A stretch of DNA of 64,000 bases from NCBI GenBank assembly GCA_963921935.1, contig OY998179.1:57456222-57520221 (forward strand). Direction: 5' to 3'. This stretch comes from Galeruca laticollis. Taxonomy: Eukaryota; Arthropoda; Insecta; Coleoptera; Chrysomelidae. Shown here piece by piece: positions 34,022-44,682 of this stretch (positions are counted from its first letter, which is position 1; each line of letters begins with the position of its first letter). The translations under genes and the position numbers were made by a program. Below the pieces are notes generated by a model that had not been told where the DNA came from, searched no databases, and saw nothing but the letters and a program-made list of their open reading frames with translations.

Positions 34022-34261
34022 ATAATAAATTATTTTAAACATAATTCAATGAAAAACTCAAAAAACAATATGACTTCAACCAAACTATTTGAAATTCCTA
34101 TCTGTAATAAGAAATATATTGGTCACTCCAAAAGATCGCTAACCAATCGAAGTGTATCTTATGAAAAACCCAATAAACCAAGTATTATTGTAGGCAATGA
34201 GAATATTGAATTCCAAGTAATTGATTCACTTGTAGAAGATCCTCATACAAGCCAAGTTTAA
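34022..34261 (+). pseudogene. PLE GIY-YIG fragment
   Basis: KLFEIPICNKKYIGHSKRS and LTNRSVSYEKP match the start of the GIY-YIG nuclease of Penelope-like elements (VYxI..C..KYIG.T.R....R). The RT is absent. It joins directly to mariner sequence at about 34262. Confidence 0.6.
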
Positions 34262-34672
34262 ATGCTGCAAAATTTCGTAGATTCTTACTGCGTCAACTTC
34301 CTGAACTTTTGGAAAACGTTCCGTTATTAGTAAGACGCAGAATGTGGATCCATTTAGATGGTGCTTCAGTCCATTTTAGTTTAAGAGTAAGAAATTGTTA
34401 AAATAGGATATTTCCACGAAAATGGATTGGTATAGGTGGATCGAATAAATGGGCACCAAGATCCCCAGATTTAACGCCTATCGATTTCTTTATATGGGGC
34501 TACACTAAAGCTATTATTTACAATAACAAGCCAGATGACATGTTTTTGAATTTTATTTCATTTTATGGGGTTTCAAAACAAGCAAAACTTTTTATCAAGA
34601 ATGACATTTTTCACTAAAATCAATATTTAAACATTTTTCACCTAAGGGATACCCCATCCGTGGACACGCTGT
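34262..34672 (+). pseudogene. Mariner DD41D transposase C-terminus and right TIR
   Basis: MWIHLDGASVHFS (second catalytic Asp), RIFPRKWIG and RSPDLTPIDFFIWGY (third Asp) are spaced by 41 residues, the same DD41D arrangement as at 4.8-5.9 kb. From about 34546 the sequence is the right TIR of the 25.7-33.8 kb mariner family (..CACCTAAGGGATACCCCATC, ending CACGCTGTA at 34672). The N-terminal half and left TIR are missing. Confidence 0.72.
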
Positions 34673-34739
34673 ATAAAATAGAAAAGTTTATGAGAAATTA
34701 ATTAAATAACTTACTCAATATATTAATACTTATAATTAG

Positions 34740-36055
34740 TTAGTCGAGGTAATTTTCACTTAATTCCTCATCAGTTTTAAAAGATATAGCATGGGTTCTA
34801 TAGTTTCCTGTACAATATTGTCAAGCTCCCACATCTTTTGTTCCCCTTCAATTACGTGTTCTATAGCTTTAAGCCAATTTTATTTTGTAATTTTTGATAA
34901 TGATTGCAATAAAAGTTGCCGAACATCATCAAGTTTAAATGTTGTATTATTGACCCATATATCCTTTCATTTGTGCCCAAATAAGCTCGATCGAATTAAA
35001 TTCGCAGTGATATGATGGCAACAGAAGAACAGTTGATTCCACATTCCTTGGATATTTCATCAATAGCATATTTTGAAATGCTGATGTTGATGTATATTGC
35101 CTAGCCAACACTAAAAGCTCTTTCTTCTACATATCACTGTTAGTAGTAATAACCCAAGGACATTGATAATGGTTCGAAAAAATTCTATAACAGATTTCGT
35201 AAGCTTGTTGCTTGGAAACAGACCGACGCCGCAGGCGGAGGTCTGTTCCCTATAAGCAACAAGCTTGAGAAAGTTGTTATAAAATTTTTGAGCATTTATC
35301 AGTGTTCGAGGGTTATTCGGATAGAATTTTTTTTGATAATTATAGAAAAGAAGTACAGAGCTTCTATAATTTCATTAATATTCTCGTCAGTATTATGACC
35401 AAATCGTGACATTTTGAAATATTAAATATTTGAAACGTCAAAATCGAAATAAATAATCAAATTGTATCCATAGGAACGTGATAGAGTGAAAACAGCCCAT
35501 GGGATCTGTTTTCAGTATAATGTTGTTCTGACTGGTCGTGTTCAATCAAATGACCTCAAATTAACTGATTTCATTGGATTTTTACTAGAGCAAAAATTTT
35601 TCTTTTTAATTAAACAGTCTTTTATACAATGTTTTTTACAGTTAGTCGTGGGTAATGGTTCTTTTAACCTTGAACGATAGCTGATTATCCAGAACTATGA
35701 CGGAATTAAATCCAACATTTGATAGAAACACTCTTCAAAAACATCGATGTTCATTTCTTCGTGGTAATCTTTGACAGAAATTCAAGCAAACCACCATATA
35801 CAAAACCTTAATCACCCCCAATATGGGTTATTATTTATCTACGACCTTTCCCAATTAGAATATTTAAACCTGTTGATAAACCTTTTATAAAGCTTGCTTA
35901 GGATTCTTAACCCATTTGTCTTGCCAGACTTTTGTAAGAGTGTGCCCTTCATCCTGCCAGGTTTCATCTAAATAGAATATTCGTTTCCCATCTGTTCCCA
36001 ATTTTCGTATTTGAATTGAAATTTAATTCATGTAAACATTTCCATAATTTTATTC
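34740..36055 (-). pseudogene. DD82E-like transposase relic
   Basis: Minus strand: KRIFYLDETWQDEGHT (first Asp) and VWQDKWVKNP near 35900-36000, a decayed middle, then LLLPSYHCEFNSIELIWAQMKGY (Glu region) near 34960-35030, and a tail ending ENYLD. It has many stops. The N-terminus is cut where the 432-bp array starts. A 110-bp hairpin is inserted at 35185-35300. Confidence 0.72.
35185..35300. repeat. Imperfect hairpin inside the DD82E relic
   Basis: Stem: AAAAATTCTATAAC .. GTTATAAAATTTTT outside, AAGCTTGTTGCTT / AAGCAACAAGCTT, and ACAGACC/GGTCTGT around CGACGCCGCAGGCGGA. The two-step stem with a GC-rich loop resembles the hairpin at 11180-11330. Confidence 0.7.
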
Positions 36056-36064
36056 TCTTTATTA

Positions 36065-37747
36065 TTGATAAATTAACTCCAATGTTAAAATGTCATATAC
36101 CTGGAAATGTTATTGTCACTTTGCCATCGATAAAAAAGGTGCATCCTTTTTTATCGCGATAAAAACTTCTCTTCCTCAATATCTAGTAAGCGGACGTCAC
36201 TTTTACACAATGACAATGAGTCGCAATTATTGTTGTTGTTCATCCATATATTCTGTCGTTAATTTATCTTGCCAAAAAACACTCGAGCTTTTCTTTTATT
36301 AGATAAATTCCTCTTTGACTCAAAGTTTTGCCAATCACTAAATTTGCTCGAAAAACTGACATTAGATAAAATCGCTCCACCTTTGGTGTCGCGATTTTAT
36401 CATGTCGGTTTTTCTCGTAAAATTAGTGATTGGCAAAACTGTTTCGTTGCAAAGAGAAATTTATCCGATAAAAAAAAAGCTCTTGTGTTTTTACTGTTGA
36501 TAAATTAACTCCAATGTTAAAATGTCATATACCTGGAAATGTTATTGTCACTTTGCCATCGATAAAAAAGGTGCATCCTTTTTTATCGCGATAAAAACTT
36601 CTCTTCCTCAATATCTAGTAAGCGGACGTCACTTTTACACAATGACAATGAGTCGCAATTATTGTTGTTGTTCATCCATATATTCTGTCGTTAATTTATC
36701 TTGCCAAAAAACACTCGAGCTTTTCTTTTATTAGATAAATTCCTCTTTGACTCAAAGTTTTGCCAATCACTAAATTTGCTCGAAAAACTGACATTAGATA
36801 AAATCGCTCCACCTTCGGTGTCGCGATTTTATCATGTCAGTTTTTCTCGTAAAATTAGTGATTGGCAAAACTGTTTCGTTGCAAAGAGAAATTTATCCGA
36901 TAAAAAAAAAGCTCTTGTGTTTTTACTGTTGATAAATTAACTCCAATGTTAAAATGTCATATACCTGGAAATGTTATTGTCACTTTGCCATCGATAAAAA
37001 AGGTGCATCCTTTTTTATCGCGATAAAAACTTCTCTTCCTCAATATCTAGTAAGCGGACGTCACTTTTACACAATGACAATGAGTCGCAATTATTGTTGT
37101 TGTTCATCCATATATTCTGTCGTTAATTTATCTTGCCAAAAAACACTCGAGCTTTTCTTTTATTAGATAAATTCCTCTTTGACTCAAAGTTTTGCCAATC
37201 ACTAAATTTGCTCGAAAAACTGACATTAGATAAAATCGCTCCACCTTCGGTGTCGCGATTTTATCATGTCAGTTTTTCTCGTAAAATTAGTGATTGGCAA
37301 AACTGTTTCGTTGCAAAGAGAAATTTATCCGATAAAAAAAAAGCTCTTGTGTTTTTACTGTTGATAAATTAACTCCAATGTTAAAATGTCATATACCTGG
37401 AAATGTTATTGTCACTTTGACATCGATAAAAAAGGTGCATCCTTTTTTATCGGATAAAAACTTCTCTTCCTCAATATCTAGTAAGCGGACGTCACTTTTA
37501 CACAATGACAATGAGTCGCAAGTTTAGTTACTTATAATTTGACAGCAATTAAGTGTTGGCAAAACTGCAAAAACTGTCAATTAGTCTGTCAGATTTTTGA
37601 ATTTTAAACATATAGTGCTTTTATTTTGAATCGGTGTGGTAATTAACTTTGTTGTATTAATAAAGATAATTATTATTGTTGTTCATCCATATATTCTGTC
37701 GTTAATTTATCTTGCCATAAAACACTCGAGCTTTTCTTTTATCAGAT
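36065..37747. repeat. 432-bp tandem array with internal hairpins
   Basis: Three complete units (36065-36496, 36497-36928, 36929-37360) differ at only a few positions (for example CTTTGGTG in unit 1, CTTCGGTG in units 2-3). A fourth, partial unit (37361-37747) is broken by about 155 bp of unrelated sequence near 37521-37675. Each unit contains a long hairpin (arms around CAAAGTTTTGCCAATCACTAA / TTAGTGATTGGCAAAACTG, loop CTCCACCTTCGGTGTCG) and a short one (TCGATAAAAAAGGTGCATCC). Identical small ORFs in each unit are a by-product. Confidence 0.93.
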
Positions 37748-38366
37748 AAATCTTTCGCTGGCTGTTCGACCAGATGATCCAAAATTCGAGGAGACTATGT
37801 TACGGTGGGTTGACGAATTTGAAAACGAATATGATTTTGATAGTGAAGGCAGTGATTTTGAACATAATGTGTCAGTACAATCACATTTACATAGTATTGT
37901 ATCTATCGAAGAATATAAAGATAGAGGAGATTTTATTGATGCAAATGGAGAGGAGGAAACTGAGCAAATAGATAGTGAAAGAGTTTTTAATCAACCAAAA
38001 TAATTCAGAGGAAAGAATGGTTATAGCTGGTCTTCTGAACCACCAAGTTATACTCGCACGCCACAGCGAAATGTCTTGCGAATTCTAGGCCCGAAAAATG
38101 ATACTAGGAACTGAGTTGGATTCCTGATAACTATTCTTTAGTGATGAAATTATTAATTTCATCTTTTTATTCACTAATGAAGAAATAATTAGGCAAAGAT
38201 AAAAATTCACTCAAGATTGTCGTTTCGTAAATGAAACTGATGTCCAGAAATTTTGGCTTTATTCGGTTTACTGTATTGCAGGCCAAAGAAAAGACAATCA
38301 TCTGAACTCAAAAGAAATGTGGTTAAAGTTTGGGCCAGAAATATATCGTTGTAAAATGAGCGAAAC
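37748..38366 (+). pseudogene. PiggyBac-like transposase, N-terminal part
   Basis: LAVRPDDPKFEETML followed by an acidic region (DEFENEYDFDSEGSDFE), then SWSSEPPSYTRTPQRN, ILGPKNDTRN, a FIH..RNN segment and KKRQSSELKRN. The last readable residues KMSET run into the hAT insertion. The acidic N-terminus and order fit insect piggyBac transposases. Stops and frameshifts lie after about 38000. Its continuation is at 44683, after the hAT element. Confidence 0.75.
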
Positions 38367-38519
38367 CATGGGCGTACCCAGCGAAGGGCAGGGAGGGGCA
38401 ACTGCTCCATCCTGGAAGCAAAAATAAATTAAATGATTTTCAACTTTTAATAAACAAAAAAGTAAATATAGGTGAGGGTAAATATATTAAAATCCTTAAA
38501 ATTCGTACAAGTTTTTTAA

Positions 38520-38571
38520 TTACCACATGCCAACTAGTTTCGACTTAACAAGTCATCATCAGGGCGGGTAA
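38520..38571 (-). ncRNA. Type I hammerhead ribozyme (PLE arm, - strand)
   Basis: Exact inverted counterpart of the 39469-39520 motif, in the left arm. Same core, stems and predicted cleavage site on the minus strand. Confidence 0.85.
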
Positions 38572-38965
38572 GCTACAATTATGATGGTAAATTTAATTTA
38601 GCAAATCGAATTCTATTCAAACAACTGTAACTTACCAGTCAATCAAAAAATTTCCACAGGACGTATAACAACATGAATTTAAAATAAACAGCGAAAACAA
38701 TACAAGACAACAGAACTAGACGAACTAACGTTTTAAATAATTTGATCATTAACATGAAGATAACTTTTTATAATCTAGAATTCTAAACAGTGGCGGAACT
38801 TCAATAGTTTATTTCAAATTTAATGATATAGTATTTTCATTATTAATTGATTTAAAAATTTCTAAGTTCTCTAAAGCGTTCAGTCTAGTTCCATGTTCAC
38901 AAACATGTAACTAGACACGAACCAAAGATCCAATTTCACAACTTGATGGAAGTGGGGTTTATAGG

Positions 38966-39307
38966 TTGACTTGTAACAATTGCACCGCCGAATACATAGG
39001 GCAGTGTGGTAGGAGGTTTAAGTTGAGAATCCAAGAACATTTGACAAGGAATAGTTCTGTTTTCTACAGACATTTACAACTTAATAACCATTCTTTTGTG
39101 GTGGATGAAAATTTTAAAATTTTACATGTTTGTGAACATGGAACTAGACTGAACGCTTTGGAGAACTTAGAAATTTTTAAATCAATTAATAATGAAAATA
39201 CTATATCATTAAATTTAAAATCAACTATTGAAGTTCCGCCACTGTTTAGAATTTTAGATTATAAAAAGTTATCTTCACTTGAGTGTGTTAATGATCAAAT
39301 TATTTAA
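38966..39307 (+). CDS. PLE GIY-YIG endonuclease domain (RT missing)
   Basis: Open frame of about 113 residues; coding similarity starts slightly upstream (GVYRLTCNNC from about 38957). Motifs: YRLTCNNCTAEYIGQCG (GIY..YIG with CxxC), RRFKLRIQEHL (catalytic Arg and His) and NALENLEIFKS (catalytic Glu region). It is the C-terminal nuclease of a Penelope-like element, which nicks target DNA. Without the RT it can only be a remnant. Confidence 0.82.
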   Translation: MTCNNCTAEYIGQCGRRFKLRIQEHLTRNSSVFYRHLQLNNHSFVVDENFKILHVCEHGTRLNALENLEIFKSINNENTISLNLKSTIEVPPLFRILDYKKLSSLECVNDQII

Positions 39308-39468
39308 AACGTTAGTTCGTCTAGTTCTGTTGTCTTGTATTGTTTTCGCTGTTTATTTTAAATTAATGTTGTTATACGTCCTGTGGAAATTTTTTGATTG
39401 ACTGGTAAGTTACAGTTGTTTGAATAGAATTCGATTTGCTAAATTAAATTTACCATCATAATTGTAGC

Positions 39469-39520
39469 TTACCCGCCCTGATGATGACTTGTTAAGTCGA
39501 AACTAGTTGGCATGTGGTAA
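39469..39520 (+). ncRNA. Type I hammerhead ribozyme (PLE arm, + strand)
   Basis: Core CTGATGA at 39478-39484, stem II GACTT-GTTA-AGTC, GAAA at 39499-39502, a minimal stem III ACTAGT, and predicted cleavage after T39508. Stem I pairs TTACC..GCC (39469-39477) with GGC..GGTAA (39509-39520). All conserved core positions are present. Minimal stem III hammerheads are known in Penelope-like elements, where they act as dimers. Confidence 0.85.
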
Positions 39521-39575
39521 TTAAAAAACTTGTACGAATTTTAAGGATTTTAATATATTTACCCTCACCTATATT

Positions 39576-40443
39576 GAAGATGTTTTCGTACTCTAGTGGA
39601 TTTGCTTCAGAAATAAAAAAAAATTAAATATTTATACATATTTTTCTGTTTTTTTGTTATCTGTTTTATATATTTTGTTTGGTTGATTTTATGAACATTT
39701 TAAAATTAATCAATAAGTTCTAATAAATAAAATTATTCGCATGTCCTTTGTCACTAAAATATATTTCATCAGCAAAAACAAAGCTGTTTGAAAAGCTGAC
39801 ATAGTGCTAAATATATATTAATAGCGTTTTCGATGTATGCATTGGTGCCCACCAGAATTGTCCCACACTAGAATTGGATTAAAAGCAGTGTTCGGTTTAC
39901 TCTCAGGATACGTCAATTTTTAGTGTTCGGTTCAACCACTTGACAGTCGGACATTTTTGAGAAAAAGGGTAAAAAAAGTGTCACCTTCTTTTTGTTTTCA
40001 TTTAACTACATTTTTTAATCCTATTAATTAATTAAAATAAATTTACTCAATAAGTAGTTTTAGTGTCAAATATTCAATACACAATCTTACATCAGAATCC
40101 GAAATAAATACTCTTATAACAACTATTGAGTCGGTGTGTAAGTGCTCTTGTCTAGCGACAGTGTCCAATTTAATAGTGTAACGAAACGCCACTGATTTTC
40201 TTCGAGTTCGAGATACAAGTGAGGAATATACGAGAACCGGCGATGCGAATGTTCTGGCAATTTCTAGGCTCAAAAGGGTATATAAAGTTAGTTGCCTATC
40301 CGGCGCGAAGATAGACAGTACAGTACAGTACATAGTACAGGATAAGAAGTTGCATACGGCGAATAGAAAGCGAGACACGAGAAACAAGAGGGAAAATCCG
40401 TAACAATAGTTTTACCACAGAATAAAGTGCCAGAAAAAACAAT
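39576..40443. other. hAT upstream region
   Basis: Non-coding DNA between the PLE and the hAT start codon. It belongs to the hAT element and includes a likely promoter (separate entry). 39600-40000 shows nothing else. Confidence 0.5.
40279..40330 (+). promoter_or_regulatory. Candidate TATA promoter of the hAT transposase
   Basis: TATATAAA at 40279-40286 followed about 25-30 bp later by GACAGTACAGTAC, an initiator-like stretch, and the ATG at 40444. Position and spacing suit an RNA polymerase II start; not tested. Confidence 0.4.
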
Positions 40444-40564
40444 ATGGATATAAGAAATTGGTTACAAAAAGGTAAGTTATATAATTTCAGTAAAAAATTA
40501 ATTTTTTAATTAAAACTTTAGAAATGGTCCAAAAATTTGAAAATTGGCTGCTCGACCAGCACCA

Positions 40565-41055
40565 AATAAAACAAAACTACCATGTAATGATAGCTTATAA
40601 TGTAGATATGTTATATCCAATGCTAATTTTTGTTCAAAATTATTATTTTTAATTGTTAGCCGTTCTTGTATCGCAACGTTTGAAAAAAAAATTCAATTGC
40701 AGCCCTTTACAAAATTGCCAATTGCTCTTTACTCTTTGCTTGTATCTTAGTGAAACAATTTTTATTAGCTTTGGCAAATGATTTTATGCATTATTATTAT
40801 AGTTTTATATATTTTTCATTATTATGATGCCGACTCTTTTGCCTTCTAATATAATTATAACAAAAATTACAATAATGCACCGATTTTGACAGCTGATATC
40901 TCAAATGGGACTAAATATAAAAACTTGAAATTTTCATATATTAAAGATCAAACAGCACTTTATACGTGCCATTAATTTCATTTTGTGTTTTAACATTAGA
41001 TATAGTATATCCACGCCACATTATAAGCTATCATTACATGGTAGTTTTGTTTTAT
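40565..41055. mobile_element. MITE in the hAT intron
   Basis: Terminal inverted repeats AAAACAAAACTACCATGTAA (about 40566) and its complement (ending about 41053), extending over about 37 bp (..TGATAGCTTATAATGT). No coding sequence. It lies wholly within the intron, so exon joining is unaffected. Confidence 0.72.
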
Positions 41056-41992
41056 AGTAATTTTTATACTAGGGACTAAGAACAAGATAACAAGAATGAT
41101 ATTAGGTTATTATTTTTAGGTGAAAAATCTCTAAAATGGATAAAAGTTCATGATGACAGTAGTAGAAGTGGAAGCAATGATTGTGATGAAGAGAAAATAA
41201 AAGGGTCGGAACATAAAAATCGGAATCTATTTTTGAAGGAGGCTCAAGTAGTTCTTCAAATCTACATAAAGCTGTCTCTGGAACTGGGACCTCTAAACAA
41301 ACTGAAGAACGCGATGGCTACCATGAAAATGACAATGTTCGTTATGTTAGTTGTGCCAATAACTTGCATCCTGACAAAAAGAAGGAATTGTTGACAAACC
41401 CTTGGGTTCCATCATCCAATTATGATTTTGCTTCTGATGCCATTCACTTGAAAAGAAAATTTAACCATCGCTGGTTAGATCAATATACTCCATGGCTGGT
41501 GTACTCAAGTCGTTTGAAAGGTGCTCTATGTTTGTATTGTGTTTTATTTCCGCCAAGAATTGCTACAGTTGAAGGAGTTTTGGGGTCATTTATGGTAAGG
41601 CCTTACATGAAGTTTAAAGATGTCCATGAAGATTGTAGAAAGCATGTTGGCAGCCATTACCACAAATCTTCAACAGCTGCTGCAAAAGCATTTCTTGAAA
41701 ATGCTCCTGTTGATGTCCAGTTGCAAATAGGACACCATAAGACGATTGAAGGAAATAAACAAATATTGCCAGCAATTATTTTATGCATAATATTCTGTGG
41801 AATTCATGATTTGCCGCTTAGAGGAAAAGAAGGAAATGAGGGAGTTTTCTTTGACCTTTTAAATTTGAGGATTGACTCTGGTGATGAGAAGCTATAGAGC
41901 CACTTGGATAAATGTCAAAAAACGCAGTCTACACATCACCAACAATTCAAAATGAAATCATACAATTTAGCGGTGAAGTTATCAAAGATAAA

Positions 41993-43090
41993 ATAAACGG
42001 TTTTAAAGATAAAAATTGACTTTTCCGCATTTGTGAAACACCTTGAACATTATCCTATCATAAAATTGTCACTTGCATACACTTGGGAGGCTGTAACGTG
42101 TTAACAAACCAAAATTTCTCAAAAAATAACCAAAATGTAGTATATCTGGAATAATAGGACACGTTGTACTCGCTCTAGTGAACTGAAAATCAATACGGTT
42201 CATCTGTGATACACACTTAAGAATATCCAATTATAATATTGGTCGCTTGTATACACTCCGGAGGCTGTATCGTGCAAACAACCCGAAATTTCTCAAAAAA
42301 TTAACAAAAATGTGGCCCTTTCAGTGCCATAGCACCCGTTGTACTATCTCCAGTGACCTGAATATCAATAAGGTTCATCTATATAACACCCTCAACAATA
42401 TCCAATCATTGAAATGGTCACTTGCAAACACTCCAGAGGCTGTATTGTGCTAACAAACTGAAAATTCTGCAAAAATGAGTTTGGTACTTCAAGTACCATA
42501 TCACCCGTTGTACTGGCTCTAATCATCTGAAAATCAATAGAGTTCATCTGTGAGACTCTATGAACAATAAACAATCATAAAATTGGTCACTTGTATACAC
42601 TCCGGAGGCTGTATCGTGCTAACAAACTGATAGTTCTCCAAAAATGACAAAAATGTAGTACTTCAAGTACCATAGCACCCGCTGTACTGACTCTGGTGCG
42701 CTGAAAATTAATAGGGTTCATCTGTAATGTGTCATGAACAATATTCAATAATAGAATTGGTAACGTGTTACACTCCGGAGGCTGTATCGTGCTAAAAATC
42801 TTAAATTTCTCCAAAAATGATAAACAAAATTTCGTACTTCTAGTACCACAGCACCCGTTGTACTGGATCTCGTGAGCTGAAAATCAATAGGGTTCATATG
42901 TCCTGAACAATATTCGATCATAAAATTGCTGATTTGTTGCACTCCGGAGGCTGTATCGTGCTAATAAGATTATGTTACGAAAAGTGGCTAATGACAACGA
43001 CGACATACACACAGGATTTTTTTTCTAAAAACCGTTTTTGCGTGTCATTCTTGGTGTAAAACGTAAAAATAACTCAAAAAAAATTCCGGA
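41993..43090 (+). mobile_element. 173-bp-repeat element, single-arm copy 1
   Basis: Starts AAACGGTTTTAAAGAT, ACTTTTCCGC, then six tandem units marked by CGTGCTAACAAAC (42099, 42271, 42447, 42617, 42790, 42958; about 172 bp), and ends with ACGTAAAAATAACTCAAAAA. It equals one arm of the head-to-head element at 22.8-25.1 kb and is inserted in the hAT coding sequence. Confidence 0.85.
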
Positions 43091-44682
43091 AAACTAATAA
43101 TCGAAGACTGTAAACGGGCAAAAGTTTATGCTGTTATGGCTGATGAAACAGCAGATATCGCTGGAAAAGAGCAGCTCTCTATTGGATTAAGGTTCTATGA
43201 TGAAAGCCAAAAAATAATTAGGGAGGAATTTGTAGGCTACATTGAGTTAAAATGTCAAGATGCTTCTACAATCGCTAGTTTTTTAGAGGATAATAGTTTT
43301 TACGGCGATAATTGTGTGGGATTCGGATTTGACGGGTGTTCCACGATGGCCGGCAAAGAAGGTGTTGTACAGGCCATTCTTAAAAAAAGTACACTAAATA
43401 TTTATTTTTCCATTGCTCCAGCCACAGACTAAATCTTGTGGTCAATGATACTAGCAAGCTACCAGAAATAAGAAACGCAATTGCAACGGTTAAAGACACA
43501 ATAACCTTCTTTCGTGAATCGCCAGCCCGTAGGAAATCGGTTCCGAATCTTTCAAGGCTCTGTAAGACCAGATGGTCGGAAAAATATAAGAGCATAAAAA
43601 TTTTTTCAGAAAGATTCACTGACATTGTTAAAGCACTAGAACATCTATCTATCGAAGGAAACTATGCAACAAGAAAACCTGCCTACCAATTGCACTGTGC
43701 AGTTACTAAACCAATATTCATCTTAGACTTAAACATAATTGCAAGATACTCTGCAATTCTGGAACCCTTTGTAAACGTTTTACAAGGTAAAAGTATGGAT
43801 TTGGTTATGGTGAAGAAACATATTGATGATATTCTAGATGTAATCAAAGAAGATCGACAAGATGTCGAAAATGTTTCTTGTGATTTATTTAAAAAAATCA
43901 CTTGATATATAGAAAGTAGTGATTGAGTTGTCAGTACCACGAGTCATTCAAAAGCAAATACACAGAAGTAATCCACCATCTGAGTCTGCAGTTGAATAAT
44001 GGAAGCGGTCAATAATTATCCCCTATCTTGATTGTTTAACTTCGTCTTTGGATGCTAGATTCTCCAACGAAAATGCACCTGCTTTTGCTTTAACTTATCT
44101 TCATCCTTCAAGCATGCTCAAAATGGCTTCAAAATATTTCAAAGATTTCAGAATCTTTCAAGGAATTTTATAAGTTGGGTGATGTCTGCAGAATTAGATT
44201 TGTGGTACAAAATGCGGAAGAAAAAGAATTTAGCAGAACACAAATTAAAGGATATTGAAGTGGCTGTACTTTTGGAGGAAGCTAATGTTTTTGTCCCTGC
44301 AACAAGGCACGCACTGCTAATATTAAGTGCTTTTCCATCCGCTACTGCTACTGTGGAAAGATCGTTCAGTACCCTACGAAGGGTGAAAACCTCGTTCAGG
44401 AGTACAATGGATGATGACAGATTCACTGGGTTGTGTTTGATTAGTGTGCATCGAAAATTTTTGAAGGAAATTCAGGACTGCATAGCGAAGAAAGTTTTGG
44501 ATAAATTTAGTTTAAACCCAAGAAAAATGTTATTAGTTTAATTTAAGTATAATTAAAATCTCAAAGTTTTGTTTTCTTTTGCCTTTTCTTTTTATTCTAA
44601 AATTTTACATTTTGGATGACCATGGACCATGGTTTGCCCCCTCCCCCCTGTTATAAATCCTGGCTAAGCTCTTGAGTGAAAC

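Larger units (their letters stand above)
38466..39575 (+). mobile_element. Penelope-like element remnant with inverted arms
   Basis: The left arm 38466-38911 is the inverted copy of the right arm 39122-39575. The arms contain most of the GIY-YIG gene end and a hammerhead ribozyme each. The single-copy middle (38912-39121) holds the start of the GIY-YIG domain. The RT is missing. Head-to-head partial copies are common for PLE insertions. Confidence 0.87.
40444..44541 (+). pseudogene. hAT transposase (ZMYM/TTF-finger type), interrupted
   Basis: Exon 1 MDIRNWLQK ends at a GT donor near 40471 and the acceptor is near 41119. Exon 2 includes a TTF-type zinc finger: FNHRWLDQYTPWLVYSS, GALCLYCVLFPP (CxxC), HVGSHYHKSS (His ligands). 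The RNase H-like core follows: VYAVMADETADIAGK (first Asp), GFGFDGCSTMAGK (second Asp), LCKTRWSEKY, and the C-terminal hAT dimerisation block ATVERSFSTLRRVK (catalytic Glu region) and FTGLCLISVHR. Stops lie at 41895, 43429 and 43902. A 173-bp-repeat element sits between EVIKDKI and LIIEDCKRAK, so the copy is dead. Confidence 0.88.
38367..44674 (+). mobile_element. hAT transposon inserted in piggyBac
   Basis: Ends CATGGGCGTACCCAG (38367) and the complement of CAAGAGCTTAGCCAG (ending 44674), flanked by an 8-bp target duplication AGCGAAAC / AGTGAAAC (38359-38366 and 44675-44682, one mismatch). Removal restores piggyBac reading KMSET-RFKFLISCLRY. It contains a two-exon transposase gene, a PLE (38466-39575), a MITE in the intron (40565-41055) and a 173-bp-repeat half element (41993-43090). 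Confidence 0.87.

Noticed and set aside
36090..37372. Repeated 70- and 79-codon ORFs in the 432-bp units
   Set aside because: They are identical only because the repeat is identical, overlap hairpin arms, and resemble no protein.
38466..39575. Inverted arms as TIRs of a DNA transposon
   Set aside because: The arms contain GIY-YIG coding sequence and hammerhead ribozymes, which fit a head-to-head PLE insertion better.
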